Shown: positions 46,729-56,469, counted from the stretch's first letter. The stretch is 64,000 nt of DNA from Neorhizobium galegae (GCF_021391675.1 NZ_CP090095.1:2299501-2363500), one strand, 5' to 3'. The notes: generated by a model from the sequence alone, not told the origin. Numbers and translations are program-made.

Positions 46729-47208
46729 TCAGTCCTCCGCGCGGTAGGTTCCGGATTTGCCCCCGGTCTTTTCGAGAAGGCGAATGCCGCCGATCTCCAT
46801 GGCCCGGTCGACGGCCTTCGCCATGTCGTAGATCGTCAGGCAGGCGACCGAGGCGGCCGTCAGCGCTTCCATCTCGACGCCGGTCTTGCCGGTGAGTTTT
46901 GCGGTCGCGGTCACCCGCAGGCCCGGAAGGGTCTCGTCCTCGGTAATGTCCACGACCACCTTGGTGAGCATCAGCGGATGGCAGAGCGGAATGAGGTCGG
47001 AAGTCTTCTTGGCGGCCATGATGCCGGCCAGCCGCGCCGTGCCGATCACGTCGCCCTTCTTGGCATTGCCCTCGCGGATCGTCGCCAGCGTTTCCGGCAA
47101 CATGCGGACATAACCTTCGGCGGTCGCCGAGCGGGTGGTCTCGGCCTTGTCGCCGACATCGACCATATGCGCCTCGCCGGAAGCGCCGATATGGGTGAGG
47201 CCGGTCAT
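46729..47208 (-). CDS. moaC: Cyclic pyranopterin monophosphate synthase MoaC
   Basis: MoaC completes cyclic pyranopterin monophosphate synthesis from the MoaA product. The 159 aa carry [20 protein letters not shown], the catalytic region [15 protein letters not shown] and [20 protein letters not shown] with the Lys-rich ending [14 protein letters not shown]. Its ATG overlaps the trpC stop (shared TAATG), so the two are translationally coupled. moaA is not in the window. Confidence 0.96.
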   Translation of the reverse strand: MTGLTHIGASGEAHMVDVGDKAETTRSATAEGYVRMLPETLATIREGNAKKGDVIGTARLAGIMAAKKTSDLIPLCHPLMLTKVVVDITEDETLPGLRVTATAKLTGKTGVEMEALTAASVACLTIYDMAKAVDRAMEIGGIRLLEKTGGKSGTYRAED

Positions 47209-48023
47209 TATTCTGCCGCCTGGGCCGCAGCCTCGCCGGTCAAAAGAAGGCGGGTGGCGGCGGCCACATCGTCCTTGCGCATCAGGCTCTCTCCGACGAG
47301 GAAGGTGTTGATGCCGACCTTTTTCAGGCGCTGGCAGTCCTCGTTTGTAAAGATGCCGCTTTCGCCGACGAGCAGCCGGTCGGTCGGCACCATCGGCGCC
47401 AGCCGCTCGCTCGTTTCGAGGTTGAGCTCGAAGGTACGCAGATTGCGGTTATTGATGCCGATCAGCGGCGAGGGGAGTTTCAGCGCCCGCTCGGTTTCTT
47501 GCTCGTCGTGCACCTCGATCAGCGCGTCCATGCCGAGTTCGGCCGTAACATCGTAGAGCTCGCGCGCTTCGTCGTCGGAAAGCGAAGCCATGATCAGCAG
47601 GATGCAATCGGCGCCCCAGGCGCGCGCCTCGTGGATCTGGTAGGTCTCGAACATGAAATCCTTGCGCAGCGCCGGCAGCGAACAGGCGTTGCGGGCGGCG
47701 GTCAGGAATTCCGGCGCGCCCTGGAAGCTTGGCGCATCGGTAAGGACGGAGAGGCAAGTGGCGCCACCGGCTTCGTAGGCTGCTGCAAGCGAAGGCGGGT
47801 CGAAATCCAGGCGGATGAGGCCCTTGGACGGACTTGCCTTCTTGATCTCGGCGATCAGGCCGAAGCCACCGGTATCCTGCCTCGCCTTCAGCGCGCGATG
47901 AAAGCCGCGCGGGGAGGGCTGGTCCGCAGCGCGGGCCTTCAGCTCCGCAAGCGGTACGCTCGCCTTGGCAGCGGCGATCTCTTCGCGCTTGTAGGCTTCG
48001 ATCTTCTTGAGGATATCCGTCAT
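47208..48023 (-). CDS. trpC: Indole-3-glycerol phosphate synthase
   Basis: TrpC closes the indole ring in tryptophan synthesis. The 271-aa barrel has [16 protein letters not shown], the catalytic Lys in [20 protein letters not shown], the family's catalytic Glu in [13 protein letters not shown], and [12 protein letters not shown] and [13 protein letters not shown]. It is monofunctional (no TrpF fusion). The ATG at 48023 is 4 bp after the trpD stop. moaC overlaps its stop by one base. Confidence 0.97.
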   Translation of the reverse strand: MTDILKKIEAYKREEIAAAKASVPLAELKARAADQPSPRGFHRALKARQDTGGFGLIAEIKKASPSKGLIRLDFDPPSLAAAYEAGGATCLSVLTDAPSFQGAPEFLTAARNACSLPALRKDFMFETYQIHEARAWGADCILLIMASLSDDEARELYDVTAELGMDALIEVHDEQETERALKLPSPLIGINNRNLRTFELNLETSERLAPMVPTDRLLVGESGIFTNEDCQRLKKVGINTFLVGESLMRKDDVAAATRLLLTGEAAAQAAE

Positions 48024-48027
48024 GGCC

Positions 48028-49044
48028 TCAATCCTTTTCGTTCGAGACGGCAACCAGGCGGTCGAGAGCTGCCGCCGCTTCGCCGCCATCCAGCGAACGG
48101 GTGGCAAGCCTCATGCCGTCGGCGATTGTCTCCGCCTTGCCGGCGACGACCAGCGCGGCAGCCGCATTGCAGAGCGAAATATCGCGATAGGCATTTTTGG
48201 CACCGCCGAGCACGCTCCGCAAGGCAGCGGCATTGTGAACACCATCGCCGCCCTTGAGCTCGTCGAGCGTTGCGGGCTGGACACCGAAATCCATCGGCGT
48301 CAGCTCGAAGGAGCGGATCTTGCCGTCTTCCAGAGCCGTCACCTGGGTAACGCCCGTGGTGGTGATCTCGTCCATGCCGTCGCCGTGGACGATCCAGACC
48401 GTCTCCGAACCGAGATCGCGCAGGACCTCGGCGATAGGCCCCAGCCATTTCGGCGCGAAGACGCCGAGAAGCTGGCGTTTGGCGCCGGCGGGGTTTGAAA
48501 GCGGGCCGAGCAGATTGAAGATCGTACGCGTGCCGAGCTCGACGCGGCTCGGACCCACATGGCGCATCGCCGCGTGATGCATCGAGGCGAACATGAAGCC
48601 GATACCGGCCTGGCTGATGCAGCGCGAGATCAGGTCCGGCCCAATGTCCAGGTTGACGCCCAGGACGCCAAGCGTATCGGCCGTGCCGGATTTCGAGCTC
48701 TGCGCCCGGTTGCCGTGCTTGGCGACCGGAACGCCACAGCCGGCGACGATCAGCGAGGCGAGGGTGGAGATGTTATAGGTGCCGAGGCCATCGCCGCCGG
48801 TACCGACGATGTCGATGGCATCGGCAGGGCCGGAGACGGGCAGCATCTTCGATCGCATGGTTTCGACCGCGCCGGTGATCTCGGCAACCGTCTCGCCGCG
48901 CACGCGCAGCGCCATCAGGAAGCCGCCGATCTGCGACGGCGTCGCTTCGCCGGACATCAGGATGTCGAAAGCGCCTCGCGCCTCTTCGTGACTGAGGCTC
49001 TCGCCATTGGCAACCTTGGCAAGCAGGGGTTTCAGCTCAGGCAT
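48028..49044 (-). CDS. trpD: Anthranilate phosphoribosyltransferase
   Basis: TrpD joins anthranilate to PRPP. The 338 aa show the PRPP-binding [37 protein letters not shown] and [20 protein letters not shown]. Length is normal and it is not fused to TrpG. It lies 19 bp downstream of ppiD and leads directly into trpC. No attenuator or leader peptide is apparent; a promoter could lie within or upstream of ppiD. Confidence 0.97.
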   Translation of the reverse strand: MPELKPLLAKVANGESLSHEEARGAFDILMSGEATPSQIGGFLMALRVRGETVAEITGAVETMRSKMLPVSGPADAIDIVGTGGDGLGTYNISTLASLIVAGCGVPVAKHGNRAQSSKSGTADTLGVLGVNLDIGPDLISRCISQAGIGFMFASMHHAAMRHVGPSRVELGTRTIFNLLGPLSNPAGAKRQLLGVFAPKWLGPIAEVLRDLGSETVWIVHGDGMDEITTTGVTQVTALEDGKIRSFELTPMDFGVQPATLDELKGGDGVHNAAALRSVLGGAKNAYRDISLCNAAAALVVAGKAETIADGMRLATRSLDGGEAAAALDRLVAVSNEKD

Positions 49045-49063
49045 GGTCGGCCGTCCCTCTGGT

Positions 49064-50947
49064 TTACTGCAGCATGGCCTGGTCGACCACGGTCTGATTA
49101 ACGGACACGCCGTAGCTGGTCTTCAGACTGTTGACCATCTGATCGAGCATGTCGTCGCCGGCAGCGTTCGCCATCTGCTGCAGCTGCTGGTCGCCGGAAA
49201 CCGCATCCGTCGTTGCCTGGTCGACGGCGGCTACCTTCATCAGAAGGCGGCTTTCACCGTCGGAACCGATCGCGGTCGCTGTCATATTGACCGGGCCGGA
49301 AAAGGCCGCCGAAATCGCCTCGTTGCCGAAGATCGCATCCTCGGCGCCACGGCGCAGGCCCTGCTTGTTTTCGACCGCTACGCCAAGTTCGGTGGCGATG
49401 GCTGCAAGCGTCTCGCCCTTGTCGAGGCGGCCCTTGAGTTCGGTCGCGCGGGCGGTGAGCGACTGGCGCTGCTGTTCGGCGGTCCAGTCGGCAACGGCCT
49501 TTTCGCGTACGTCGGCGAGCGGCCGGTCGCGCTCGGGCACGATGTTGCGCACCTCGAACCAGACATAACCATCATTGCCGAGGTTGACCGGAATGGTGTC
49601 GGCGCCCGGCTCGGTACGGAAAACATCGCCGAGCAGCGCGGTGGAAGCCGGCAGTTCAGTGATGCGCTGCTCCTTCTCGTCGCGGCCGGAGGCATCGGAC
49701 GTCACGGTGACAGCCTTGAGATTGAGCGCCTTGGCAGTCTCCTCGAGCGAGGTGCCGCCGCTGCGCATGTCCTCGAAACGGTCGTGAACGCTCAGGACTT
49801 CCTGGGATGCGGAAGAGACGGCAAGCCGCTTGCGGATGTCTTCCTTGACCTCGTCGAACGAACGCGTCGTCTCCGGGCGGATATTGGTGACGCGCAGGAT
49901 GACCGGGCCGAAGGTGCCGTCGATGACCGGCGTCGTTCCGCCGCTGGCAGCAACCTTGAAGGCCGGATCGACAAAGGCCGGATCGGGCACATTCTCCCTG
50001 GTGAAATCGCCGAGCAGAACGTCCGTCGCCGTCTTGCCCTGATCCTTGATGATCTGGTCGAACGTGGCAGTACCGTCCTTCAGCTGCGTTGCGGCGGCCT
50101 GCGCCATTTCCTTGTTGGGGAAGGGGAGCTGCTCGATCGTGCGCGTTTCGTGCGTCTTGAAGCTGTCCTTGCGCTTGTCATATTCGGCGCGCGCGGCTTC
50201 GTCGGTGATCGAAGATGCGTCGGCGATATCGCCCGGCTGCAGCTTCACATAGGTGAAGGTGCGGTATTCCGGTGCGCGGTAACGGGTCTTCACGCCCTCG
50301 AACCAGGCGGCGAGTACATCGTTTGCCGGCGCCTTCACCGGATCGATATTGGCGTTGGACAGCAGGACGTAGTCGATCGTGCGGGTCTCGTCGCGATAGC
50401 TCTTCAAGGCATCGACCAGCACTTTCGGCGGCTGGAAGCCGTCCGAAACCGCCTCGACGATCTGGCTGCGGACCGCGACCTTGCTGCGCTCCTTGATGTA
50501 ATCGTCCTCCCGAATGCCGGCATTGCGCAGGCGGGAGGTGAAGAGGTTGCGGTCGAACTGGCCGTTGACGCCCTTGAAGGCAGGGTCCTCGGCGATCAGG
50601 TTGGCGAGGCGGTCTTCCGAAAGGCCGAGGTTCATGTCGTCGGAAAGCTGATCGAGCGCGGCGCCGGCTGCGAGCTGTGTGAACACCTCGTTCTGGATGC
50701 CGAAGGCGCGGGCCTGCTCGGCCGTCAGCTGTGTCCCGAACTGGCGGCTGAGATTGGCGATCTGCCGCTGATAGGCGAGGCGGAATTCCTCGCTCGAAAT
50801 CTGCTGGTCCCCGACGGTCATCACCGTGTTGCCACCGGTCGTCACCAACGATTGAGAAGCACCCCAGATGGCAAACGAGGCAACCAGAAGCAGGAGAAGC
50901 GACTTGGCAACCCAGGAGCGGGCGGCGTTTCTGAGGGAATCAAGCAT
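49064..50947 (-). CDS. ppiD: Periplasmic peptidyl-prolyl isomerase (PpiD/SurA-N type)
   Basis: The 627-aa inner-membrane-anchored chaperone has one N-terminal membrane segment ([20 protein letters not shown], residues ~13-32). A SurA_N-like chaperone region follows ([20 protein letters not shown], then [20 protein letters not shown]), and a parvulin (PPIC) domain in the middle ([39 protein letters not shown]). The C-terminal half continues as in PpiD. It would fold outer-membrane and periplasmic proteins as they leave Sec. It is first of the ppiD-trpD-trpC-moaC-moeA run. In related genomes I recall tpiA being divergent from it; here it is not. Confidence 0.92.
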   Translation of the reverse strand: MLDSLRNAARSWVAKSLLLLLVASFAIWGASQSLVTTGGNTVMTVGDQQISSEEFRLAYQRQIANLSRQFGTQLTAEQARAFGIQNEVFTQLAAGAALDQLSDDMNLGLSEDRLANLIAEDPAFKGVNGQFDRNLFTSRLRNAGIREDDYIKERSKVAVRSQIVEAVSDGFQPPKVLVDALKSYRDETRTIDYVLLSNANIDPVKAPANDVLAAWFEGVKTRYRAPEYRTFTYVKLQPGDIADASSITDEAARAEYDKRKDSFKTHETRTIEQLPFPNKEMAQAAATQLKDGTATFDQIIKDQGKTATDVLLGDFTRENVPDPAFVDPAFKVAASGGTTPVIDGTFGPVILRVTNIRPETTRSFDEVKEDIRKRLAVSSASQEVLSVHDRFEDMRSGGTSLEETAKALNLKAVTVTSDASGRDEKEQRITELPASTALLGDVFRTEPGADTIPVNLGNDGYVWFEVRNIVPERDRPLADVREKAVADWTAEQQRQSLTARATELKGRLDKGETLAAIATELGVAVENKQGLRRGAEDAIFGNEAISAAFSGPVNMTATAIGSDGESRLLMKVAAVDQATTDAVSGDQQLQQMANAAGDDMLDQMVNSLKTSYGVSVNQTVVDQAMLQ

Positions 50948-51065
50948 CGATCAACATACCTTGCGAACAGTCCTACCGCCCGGAAAAGGCGGATTGAAGG
51001 ACTGTCTCTAAATCAAACCGAGATAGAAATGAAGGCGTGCCGACGGAAAAGCGAAAACCTCCCGT

Positions 51066-51206
51066 TCAGGCACGTCTGGCGGTCTTTACAATCGACGAAA
51101 TCGGCCCCGCATCCAGCCGGTCGGCGAAGGCCTGCGCATCCCGCGGCGCGTGCAGCGCCCAGCGGTCGAGCGCCTCGTCATCCAGCCCGAAATGCCGATC
51201 CGGGTA
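51066..51206 (-). pseudogene. Possible gene remnant upstream of ppiD
   Basis: In the 332-bp gap between ppiD and the DUF486 gene, one frame on the minus strand reads HFGLDDEALDRWALHAPRDA and AQAFADRLDAGPISSIVKTA up to a stop at 51066. Third positions are strongly G/C, as in coding sequence here, but the frame has no start codon and is closed by a stop just upstream. It looks like the C-terminal end of a lost gene. I do not recognise the family. Confidence 0.35.
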
Positions 51207-51279
51207 TCTTCTTCATTGCACCACCTGACGTCATGGTGGCCCGAACACATCTGCGGCGCGCCGGTTCCCGGTACCCGCT

Positions 51280-51627
51280 CTATTTGGTGAAGATGAAGAA
51301 CGCTCCGAGCGCGATGAAACCGAAGCCGACGATCTGCTTCCAGTGAATTGGCTCGCCAAGATAAAGGACGGAGAAAATGACGAAGACCGAGAGCGTGATG
51401 ATCTCCTGAATGGTCTTCAGCTGCGCTGCATTGAAGTAGCCGTAGCCGATGCGGTTTGCCGGCACCTGGGCGCAATATTCGAAGAAGGCGATGCCCCAGC
51501 TTACCATGATGACGAGATAAAGCGGCTTGCTCTCGAATTTCAGATGCCCGTACCAGGCAAAAGTCATGAAGACGTTCGACAGAATCAGAAGGCCGATGGT
51601 GAGGAAGGGCGTGGCGCTTGCGAACAT
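51280..51627 (-). CDS. DUF486 family small membrane protein (DMT superfamily)
   Basis: The 115-aa protein has four membrane helices and matches DUF486: LLILSNVFMTFAWYGHLKFE, then KPLYLVIMVSWGIAFFEYCA and QVPANRIGYGYFNAAQLKTI. It looks like a half-size EamA/SMR-like permease that would work as a dimer. The start is ATG 51627. No substrate is known. It sits between the ppiD operon and the IS30 element, on the same strand as both. Confidence 0.9.
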   Translation of the reverse strand: MFASATPFLTIGLLILSNVFMTFAWYGHLKFESKPLYLVIMVSWGIAFFEYCAQVPANRIGYGYFNAAQLKTIQEIITLSVFVIFSVLYLGEPIHWKQIVGFGFIALGAFFIFTK

Positions 51628-51721
51628 GATGGAGAATCCGTGTGGGCTGCTAATGCCGTACGGCAATCATGTTCGCACGCAAAAGACAAGCATGTTCCAG
51701 CCCTCGAGCAGCACGGAAGAT

Positions 51722-51880
51722 CTAGTGAAACGTTTCGGGACGGACCTCGTCTTCGAGAATGCGGAAGGCTTCGTAGAGCGCCTCGACCAGAATATCGGTC
51801 AGCTTGTCGGCGTCGTTGTCCTGAAGAAACAGCGCGAGCGACTGTTCGGACGGCTGGTGGCTATTGGCTTCGTTCGACAT
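51722..51880 (-). CDS. Small conserved hypothetical protein, 52 aa
   Basis: This short acidic protein (SNEANSHQPSEQSLALFLQD, then NDADKLTDILVEALYEAFRI) is predicted to be helical and has no membrane segment. GAGGACA precedes the ATG at 51880. Third-position G/C is coding-like. I know it only as a type of rhizobial hypothetical gene. It is the last gene before the IS30 left end. Confidence 0.6.
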   Translation of the reverse strand: MSNEANSHQPSEQSLALFLQDNDADKLTDILVEALYEAFRILEDEVRPETFH

Positions 51881-52019
51881 ATCATTGTCCTCAATCTGAG
51901 CCGGAGTCATTCCGGGTGAGGCCGACGTTAGGGACGCTTGCTTGCGCCGAGCTTGACGAAGAGGCCAGCGGTCTGGAAAGCCTCAGCGAGAGAGGGAACG
52001 GGCGTTCGTCGGTAACGTT

Positions 52020-53144
52020 CCCGTGTGAGTTCATGCTGAACCGCGACTTGCGGGGCTGCCCAAGCTAACCGGCGTGTCTCATCTGAGCGAGCAGTTTTTT
52101 GCGAAAGACTTCGGCTGGCGTTCGATAGCCAAGACATTTGCGCGGTGTCGCATTGAGCCGATTGCAGATCTCGATCAGATCGGCGTCTGTGACCGACAGT
52201 GGATCGACCTCTCTCGAAAGCCATTTCCTTACCCTGCCGTTGGTGTTCTCGACCGTGCCCTTCTGCCAGGGTGATTGTGGATCGCAGAACCACGTTTGGG
52301 TGCCGATGCTGGCCTGGAGATACGGCCAGTCGGTGAACTCCGTCCCGCGGTCGAAGGTGATCGAACGGCGGGCAAGATGGGGCAGGGACTGCAGGGCTTG
52401 TATGAGGCCGTCCATAACAGGCCGGGACTGCCGATCATTGTTGCGCAGAAAGATCGCAAAGCGGCTGACCCGCTCGACAAGCGACGTCACATTGGCCTTT
52501 CCGAACTTCTTGCGGAACTGGATCAGATCGCATTCCCAATGGCCGAACTGCTTGCGATCGGCAACGACGTCTGGGCGGCGCAGGATGTTCAAGTCCGGGC
52601 TAAACCGTTGGCCGTGCTTGCGTCTGGCGTGTCGTGGTCTGCGCCTGGCACGATGCTCCGGCAAATGCCGCCACAGCTTGATGGCATGGCCGTCGGCCGA
52701 ATAGGCGAACTTGTAGATCGTCTCATGGCTCACCGAGATCGGATGACGTTCCAGCCGCATTCGACCGGCGATCTGCTGCGGTGACCAGCCGTGCACGATG
52801 CGCTCGATCACCGATTGTCGAACGTGTGAGAAGCGCGCAAGCTTCCGCAGCTTCGCACGACGTTCGCAAGCCATCTCATGCGCCGTCACGCAATAATAGC
52901 CGCTGAGATCGGGTATCTGCTTGTCGACGAACATATTGCGTCTGACTTCACGAAAGATCGTCGAACGATGTCGTCCGAGCTTCTCGGCGATGACCGCGAC
53001 ACTGAGGCCAGCCGTCCTCCAGCGAGCAATCTTACGGCGTTCGTCCAATCCAATCTGGGAATAGGTGCGTCTCATTGCGTCTTCCTTGCGGAGTGATAAC
53101 CCATTGGCATCATTCGCAAGTCGCACTTCATCCTTGAACCCACC
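52020..53144 (-). mobile_element. IS30-family insertion sequence
   Basis: The element encloses one transposase gene and is bounded by imperfect ~30-bp terminal inverted repeats. Their shared core GCGACTTGCG lies at 52043-52052 (left) and as its complement at 53115-53124 (right). Outside each core, the left arm (GTGTGAGTTCATGC-TGAACC) and the right arm (GGTGGGTTCAAGGATGAAGT) match with one gap. The outer limits and target duplication cannot be set by eye to the base. The right end lies about 15 bp from the dif-like site. Confidence 0.8.
52065..53075 (-). CDS. IS30-family transposase
   Basis: The 336-aa DDE transposase begins with the IS30 HTH (YSQIGLDERRKIARWRTAGL, VIAEKLGRHRSTIFREVRRN). The catalytic triad is visible: Asp in GHWECDLIQF, Asp in ITFDRGTEFTDW, and Glu in WQKGTVENTNGRVRKWL. 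It ends EVFRKKLLAQMRHAG, the usual IS30 ending. The frame is intact, so the element may be active. The start is taken as ATG 53075 (MRRTYSQ); the frame continues open upstream to a GTG at 53126. Confidence 0.95.
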   Translation of the reverse strand: MRRTYSQIGLDERRKIARWRTAGLSVAVIAEKLGRHRSTIFREVRRNMFVDKQIPDLSGYYCVTAHEMACERRAKLRKLARFSHVRQSVIERIVHGWSPQQIAGRMRLERHPISVSHETIYKFAYSADGHAIKLWRHLPEHRARRRPRHARRKHGQRFSPDLNILRRPDVVADRKQFGHWECDLIQFRKKFGKANVTSLVERVSRFAIFLRNNDRQSRPVMDGLIQALQSLPHLARRSITFDRGTEFTDWPYLQASIGTQTWFCDPQSPWQKGTVENTNGRVRKWLSREVDPLSVTDADLIEICNRLNATPRKCLGYRTPAEVFRKKLLAQMRHAG

Positions 53145-53158
53145 CCGATACGATACAA

Positions 53159-53186
53159 ATATCGCATAAGGTAAATTATGGAACTA
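53159..53186 (+). other. dif: dif-like XerC/XerD recombination site (candidate chromosome terminus)
   Basis: The 28-bp site consists of an 11-bp left arm ending CGCATAA, a 6-bp spacer GGTAAA and an 11-bp right arm beginning TTATG. This is the arrangement of the E. coli dif site (arm ending GCGCATAA, 6-bp spacer, arm starting TTATGTTAAA). The inner parts of both arms match; the outer bases diverge. The KOPS octamer GGGNAGGG changes strand here: left copies are on + (11 against 1), right copies on - (4 against 0), so both sides point toward this site. Confidence 0.75.
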
Positions 53187-53249
53187 CACCAATACGCGGC
53201 AAGCCTGGTAAACCGGGGTTTTCGGCCACTCCACTAGTTCTGCCAGCGA

Positions 53250-54071
53250 TCAGAGATCAAGAGCAACCTCGAACGCGAGACCGTCATAGGCCGGTTCGAC
53301 ATGCTGCGGCGTCTGCGCCATCACCGTGTCGTAGTCGAGCGGAAGATGCATATGCGTCAGGATCGCGCGTTTCGGCGCAAATTTGGCGATCCATTCGAGC
53401 GACTGTTCGAGCGACAGATGGCTCGGGTGATATCTGTACTGCAACGTGTCGATGATCAGCACGTCGAGCCCGCCGAGCCTCGAGACGCTCTCAGGCGGAA
53501 AGTCGCTGACGTCGCTGCAATATGCCACGTCGCCGATCCTGAAACCCAGCGAATGGATGTCGCCATGCACCTGCAGATGCGGCAGGAAACGGATCGGTCC
53601 GCCCGGCCCGTCCACGACGATCGGCTCGTCCATGGTCTCGATCAGGAACGGCCGGACGATCGGCGGGTAATTGCCGCCCGGCGGCGTTTCCAGGCAATAA
53701 CCGAACCCCTGGCGGATTCGGTCCATGGTGACCGGATCGGCATAGATCGGGATGCGATGGTGCTGCAGGATGAAATAACCGCGCAGGTCGTCGATGCCGT
53801 GCAGATGATCCGCATGGGCGTGGGTATAGAGAACCGCATCGACCCGCTGCACATTGGCGGAGATCATCTGTTCGCGAAAGTCGGGACCGGTGTCGATGAC
53901 CACCACGGTGCTGCCGCCATCGGGCGCGATCTGCTCGACCATGAAGGCGGCACGCGTGCGGCGGTTCTTCGGGTTATTCGGATCGCAGGCGCCCCAGTCG
54001 CCATTCAGCCTTGGCACGCCGGGCGACGACGAGCAGCCAAGAATGGTGAAGCGTCGCCGATACCTCGCCAC
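53250..54071 (-). CDS. MBL-fold metal-dependent hydrolase (PhnP-like)
   Basis: The 273-aa protein is a metallo-beta-lactamase-fold hydrolase with the HxHxDH motif in LYTHAHADHLHGIDDLRG and further metal ligands in HSLGFRIGDVAYCSDVSDFP and ILTHMHLPLDYDT. It resembles PhnP/cyclic phosphodiesterase-like enzymes found beside tatD and metG in rhizobia. The start is GTG 54071, 3 bp after the restored tatD stop, so the two are coupled. It is the last gene of the rlpA-tmk-metG string. Confidence 0.9.
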   Translation of the reverse strand: MARYRRRFTILGCSSSPGVPRLNGDWGACDPNNPKNRRTRAAFMVEQIAPDGGSTVVVIDTGPDFREQMISANVQRVDAVLYTHAHADHLHGIDDLRGYFILQHHRIPIYADPVTMDRIRQGFGYCLETPPGGNYPPIVRPFLIETMDEPIVVDGPGGPIRFLPHLQVHGDIHSLGFRIGDVAYCSDVSDFPPESVSRLGGLDVLIIDTLQYRYHPSHLSLEQSLEWIAKFAPKRAILTHMHLPLDYDTVMAQTPQHVEPAYDGLAFEVALDL

Positions 54072-54074
54072 AGG

Positions 54075-54858
54075 TCAGAGCCTCGGCATCTTGGAGAAGA
54101 TGCGGAACGCGTTCTCCGTGGTAACCTTGGCTATTTCCTCGTAGCTGACGCCCATGCATTCGGCGAGCACCTCGGCCGTATTGACCACATAGGAAGGCTC
54201 GTTGCGTTTGCCGCGCCAGCGCTTCTGGCGCCAGATAAGGCGCGTCGGTCTCGACCAGCAGCCGGTCGAGCGGCACGGTTTTGGCGATCGCGCGCAGGTC
54301 TTCCGACTTCGGGAATGTCAGGATGCCTGAGAACGAGACGTAACCGCCGAGCTCGATGCCGATGCGGGCAAGCTCTGCGCCGGACGAGAAGCAATGCAGG
54401 ATGAAAGGGAAGGCCCCCTTCCCGCTTTCGCTCGTCAGGATCTCGCCCATGTCATCGTCGGCGCTGCGGCTGTGAATGACAAGCGGCAGACCGGTTTCCC
54501 GGGCGGCGGCGATATGGCGGGTCAGCCCGGTCTTCTGGTCGGCCGGCGTCTGCGTGTCGTAGAAATAGTCGAGCCCGGCCTCGCCGATCGCGACGATCTT
54601 CTGATGCGCATTGGCGAGCCGCACCAGGTCTTCCGTCTGGATGTCCAGCTCTTCGCCGGCATTGTTCGGATGTGTTCCGACCGAGCAGAACACCGACGGA
54701 TATTGCTCGGTGAGAGCCAGCAAGCCGTCGAGTTTTCGCACCCGCGTCGAGATCGTCACCATCTGGCCGACGCCGGCCTCGTGGGCACGCGACACGATCG
54801 CGTCGCGCTCCTCGGCGAAATCGGCAAAATCCAGGTGGCAATGGGTATCGATCAGCAT
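54075..54858 (-). pseudogene. tatD: TatD-family DNase/hydrolase, frameshifted
   Basis: The N-terminal ~210 residues are a good TatD: IDTHCHLDFADFAEERDAI with the first metal site, then AIGEAGLDYFYD, LPLVIHSRSADDD and LLVETDAPYLAP. After DAPYLAP the frame is lost. One base to the side, it continues as KRWRGKRNEPSYVVNTAEVL and ends KMPRL at 54075, the usual TatD C-terminus. A single extra base near 54224-54227 accounts for this. It is either a mutation or a sequence error. The downstream MBL gene starts 3 bp after the restored stop, which supports the repaired reading. Confidence 0.85.
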
Positions 54859-54868
54859 GGATAAGGCC

Positions 54869-56422
54869 TTATGCGCTCGCTTCCGACGCCACATAACGCG
54901 GGAAGACCGGCGTCGGGGCTTCGAGCGGCGTGCCGGGCTTCAGGCGACCGGCTTCGCCAAGCGCCGCAAAATCCCGCTTATCGGCCGGAGAAGCCACGAG
55001 ATCGAGCAGCTTGGCCGACGAGTCCGGCATGAAAGGTTGCAACAGGATGGCGATCTGGCGCACGACTTCCGCCGTGACGTAAAGCACCGTGCCCATGCGG
55101 GCCGGATCGGTCTTTTTCAGCACCCACGGCGCCTGCGCCGCAAAATAGCGGTCGGTGTCGGAAACGATACCGATGATCGCCGCAAGAGCGCGGTTGATGA
55201 GCTGCTTGTCCATTTCCTCGCGGCAGATGGCGATCAGGCCGTCGGCAGCCGCAAGCAGTTGCCTGTCGGCATCGGTGAGCTCGCCCGGTTCCGGAACATG
55301 GCCGTCGCAATTCTTGACGATCATCGACAGCGAACGGCTTGCAAGGTTGCCGATGCCGTTGGCCAGATCCGCATTGACGCGGGTGGCGATCAGTTGGTCG
55401 TTGCAATTGCCGTCCTGGCCGAAGGAAATCTCGCGGCAGAGATAATAGCGCACGTAGTCGAGCCCGAACTTCTCCAGAAGCTCGAACGGATCGACGACAT
55501 TGCCGACCGACTTCGACATTTTCTCGCCGGCATTCAGCACGAAGCCGTGGGCAAAGACGCGCTTCGGCAACGGCAGCCTGGCCGACATCAGGAAGGCCGG
55601 CCAGTAGATCGCATGGAAGCGGATGATGTCCTTGCCGATGATATGCACGTCCGCCGGCCAGTATTTGGCGCGCGGGCCGTTCGGGTCTTCCATGTAGCCG
55701 GTCGCGGTGAGGTAGTTGGTCAGTGCGTCGACCCAGACATACATGACATGCGCCGGATCGTTGGGTACCTTGATACCCCAATCGAAGGTTGTGCGCGATA
55801 CCGACAGGTCCCGCAGGCCGGATTTCACGAAGGAGATCACCTCGTTGCGGCGCTCGTTGGGGCCGATGAAATCCGGGTTTTCCTCGTAATGCTTCAGCAG
55901 CTTGTCGCCGTATTCGGAAAGCTTGAAGAAGTAGCTGGACTCCTCAACCCACTCCACCGGCGTTCCCTGCGGCCCGTAGCGGACGCCATCGCGGACCGAC
56001 GTTTCGTCCTCGGCATAAAACGCTTCGTCGCGCACCGAATACCAGCCGGCATAGGTGTCCTTGTAGATGTCGCCATTGTCGGCCATGCGGTTCCAGATGT
56101 TCCTGGAGGCCTCGTGGTGGCGCGGCTCGGTGGTGCGGATGAAATCGTCGTTGGACGCGTTGAGTAGCTTGCCCATGGCCCGGAATTCACCCGAATTGCG
56201 CTCGGCAAGCGCTTCCGGCGTAATGCCTTCGGCGCGCGCCGTCTGCTGCATCTTCTGGCCATGTTCGTCCGTGCCGGTCAGGAAGAAGACATCCTTGCCG
56301 TCCAGGCGCTGAAAGCGCGCCATGGCATCCGTCGCGATCAACTCATAGGCATGGCCGATATGCGGCTTGCCGTTCGGGTAGGAAATCGCAGTGGTGATGT
56401 AATAGGGCGTCTTGTCGGACAT
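54869..56422 (-). CDS. metG: Methionyl-tRNA synthetase
   Basis: MetRS charges initiator and elongator tRNA-Met. The 517-aa enzyme has the HIGH motif ([20 protein letters not shown]), the KMSKS loop ([18 protein letters not shown]) and the anticodon helix bundle. It is the short form without a C-terminal tRNA-binding domain, and the zinc knuckle Cys set is reduced. Length is normal for alphaproteobacteria. The ATG at 56422 follows GAGTGCCC; a GTG three codons upstream is possible. holB lies 104 bp upstream, with a hairpin between. Confidence 0.96.
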   Translation of the reverse strand: MSDKTPYYITTAISYPNGKPHIGHAYELIATDAMARFQRLDGKDVFFLTGTDEHGQKMQQTARAEGITPEALAERNSGEFRAMGKLLNASNDDFIRTTEPRHHEASRNIWNRMADNGDIYKDTYAGWYSVRDEAFYAEDETSVRDGVRYGPQGTPVEWVEESSYFFKLSEYGDKLLKHYEENPDFIGPNERRNEVISFVKSGLRDLSVSRTTFDWGIKVPNDPAHVMYVWVDALTNYLTATGYMEDPNGPRAKYWPADVHIIGKDIIRFHAIYWPAFLMSARLPLPKRVFAHGFVLNAGEKMSKSVGNVVDPFELLEKFGLDYVRYYLCREISFGQDGNCNDQLIATRVNADLANGIGNLASRSLSMIVKNCDGHVPEPGELTDADRQLLAAADGLIAICREEMDKQLINRALAAIIGIVSDTDRYFAAQAPWVLKKTDPARMGTVLYVTAEVVRQIAILLQPFMPDSSAKLLDLVASPADKRDFAALGEAGRLKPGTPLEAPTPVFPRYVASEASA

Positions 56423-56469
56423 CAGGGGCACTCGGGCACTTGGATTTGGATCATGCCGCTCTTAGCGCA

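Noticed and set aside
44290..47556. Open frame of over 1000 codons on the + strand across phr, moeA and moaC
   Set aside because: It spans three real minus-strand genes and the gaps between them, and its composition is that of reverse-complement coding sequence.
49007..51346. 779-codon + strand frame opposite ppiD
   Set aside because: Antisense to ppiD, with no start signal or family match.
53187..53249. tRNA-like 3' end (GGGGTTTTCGGCCACTCCA) beside the dif-like site
   Set aside because: No acceptor, D or anticodon stem can be folded around it, so it is not a tRNA or a clear att remnant.
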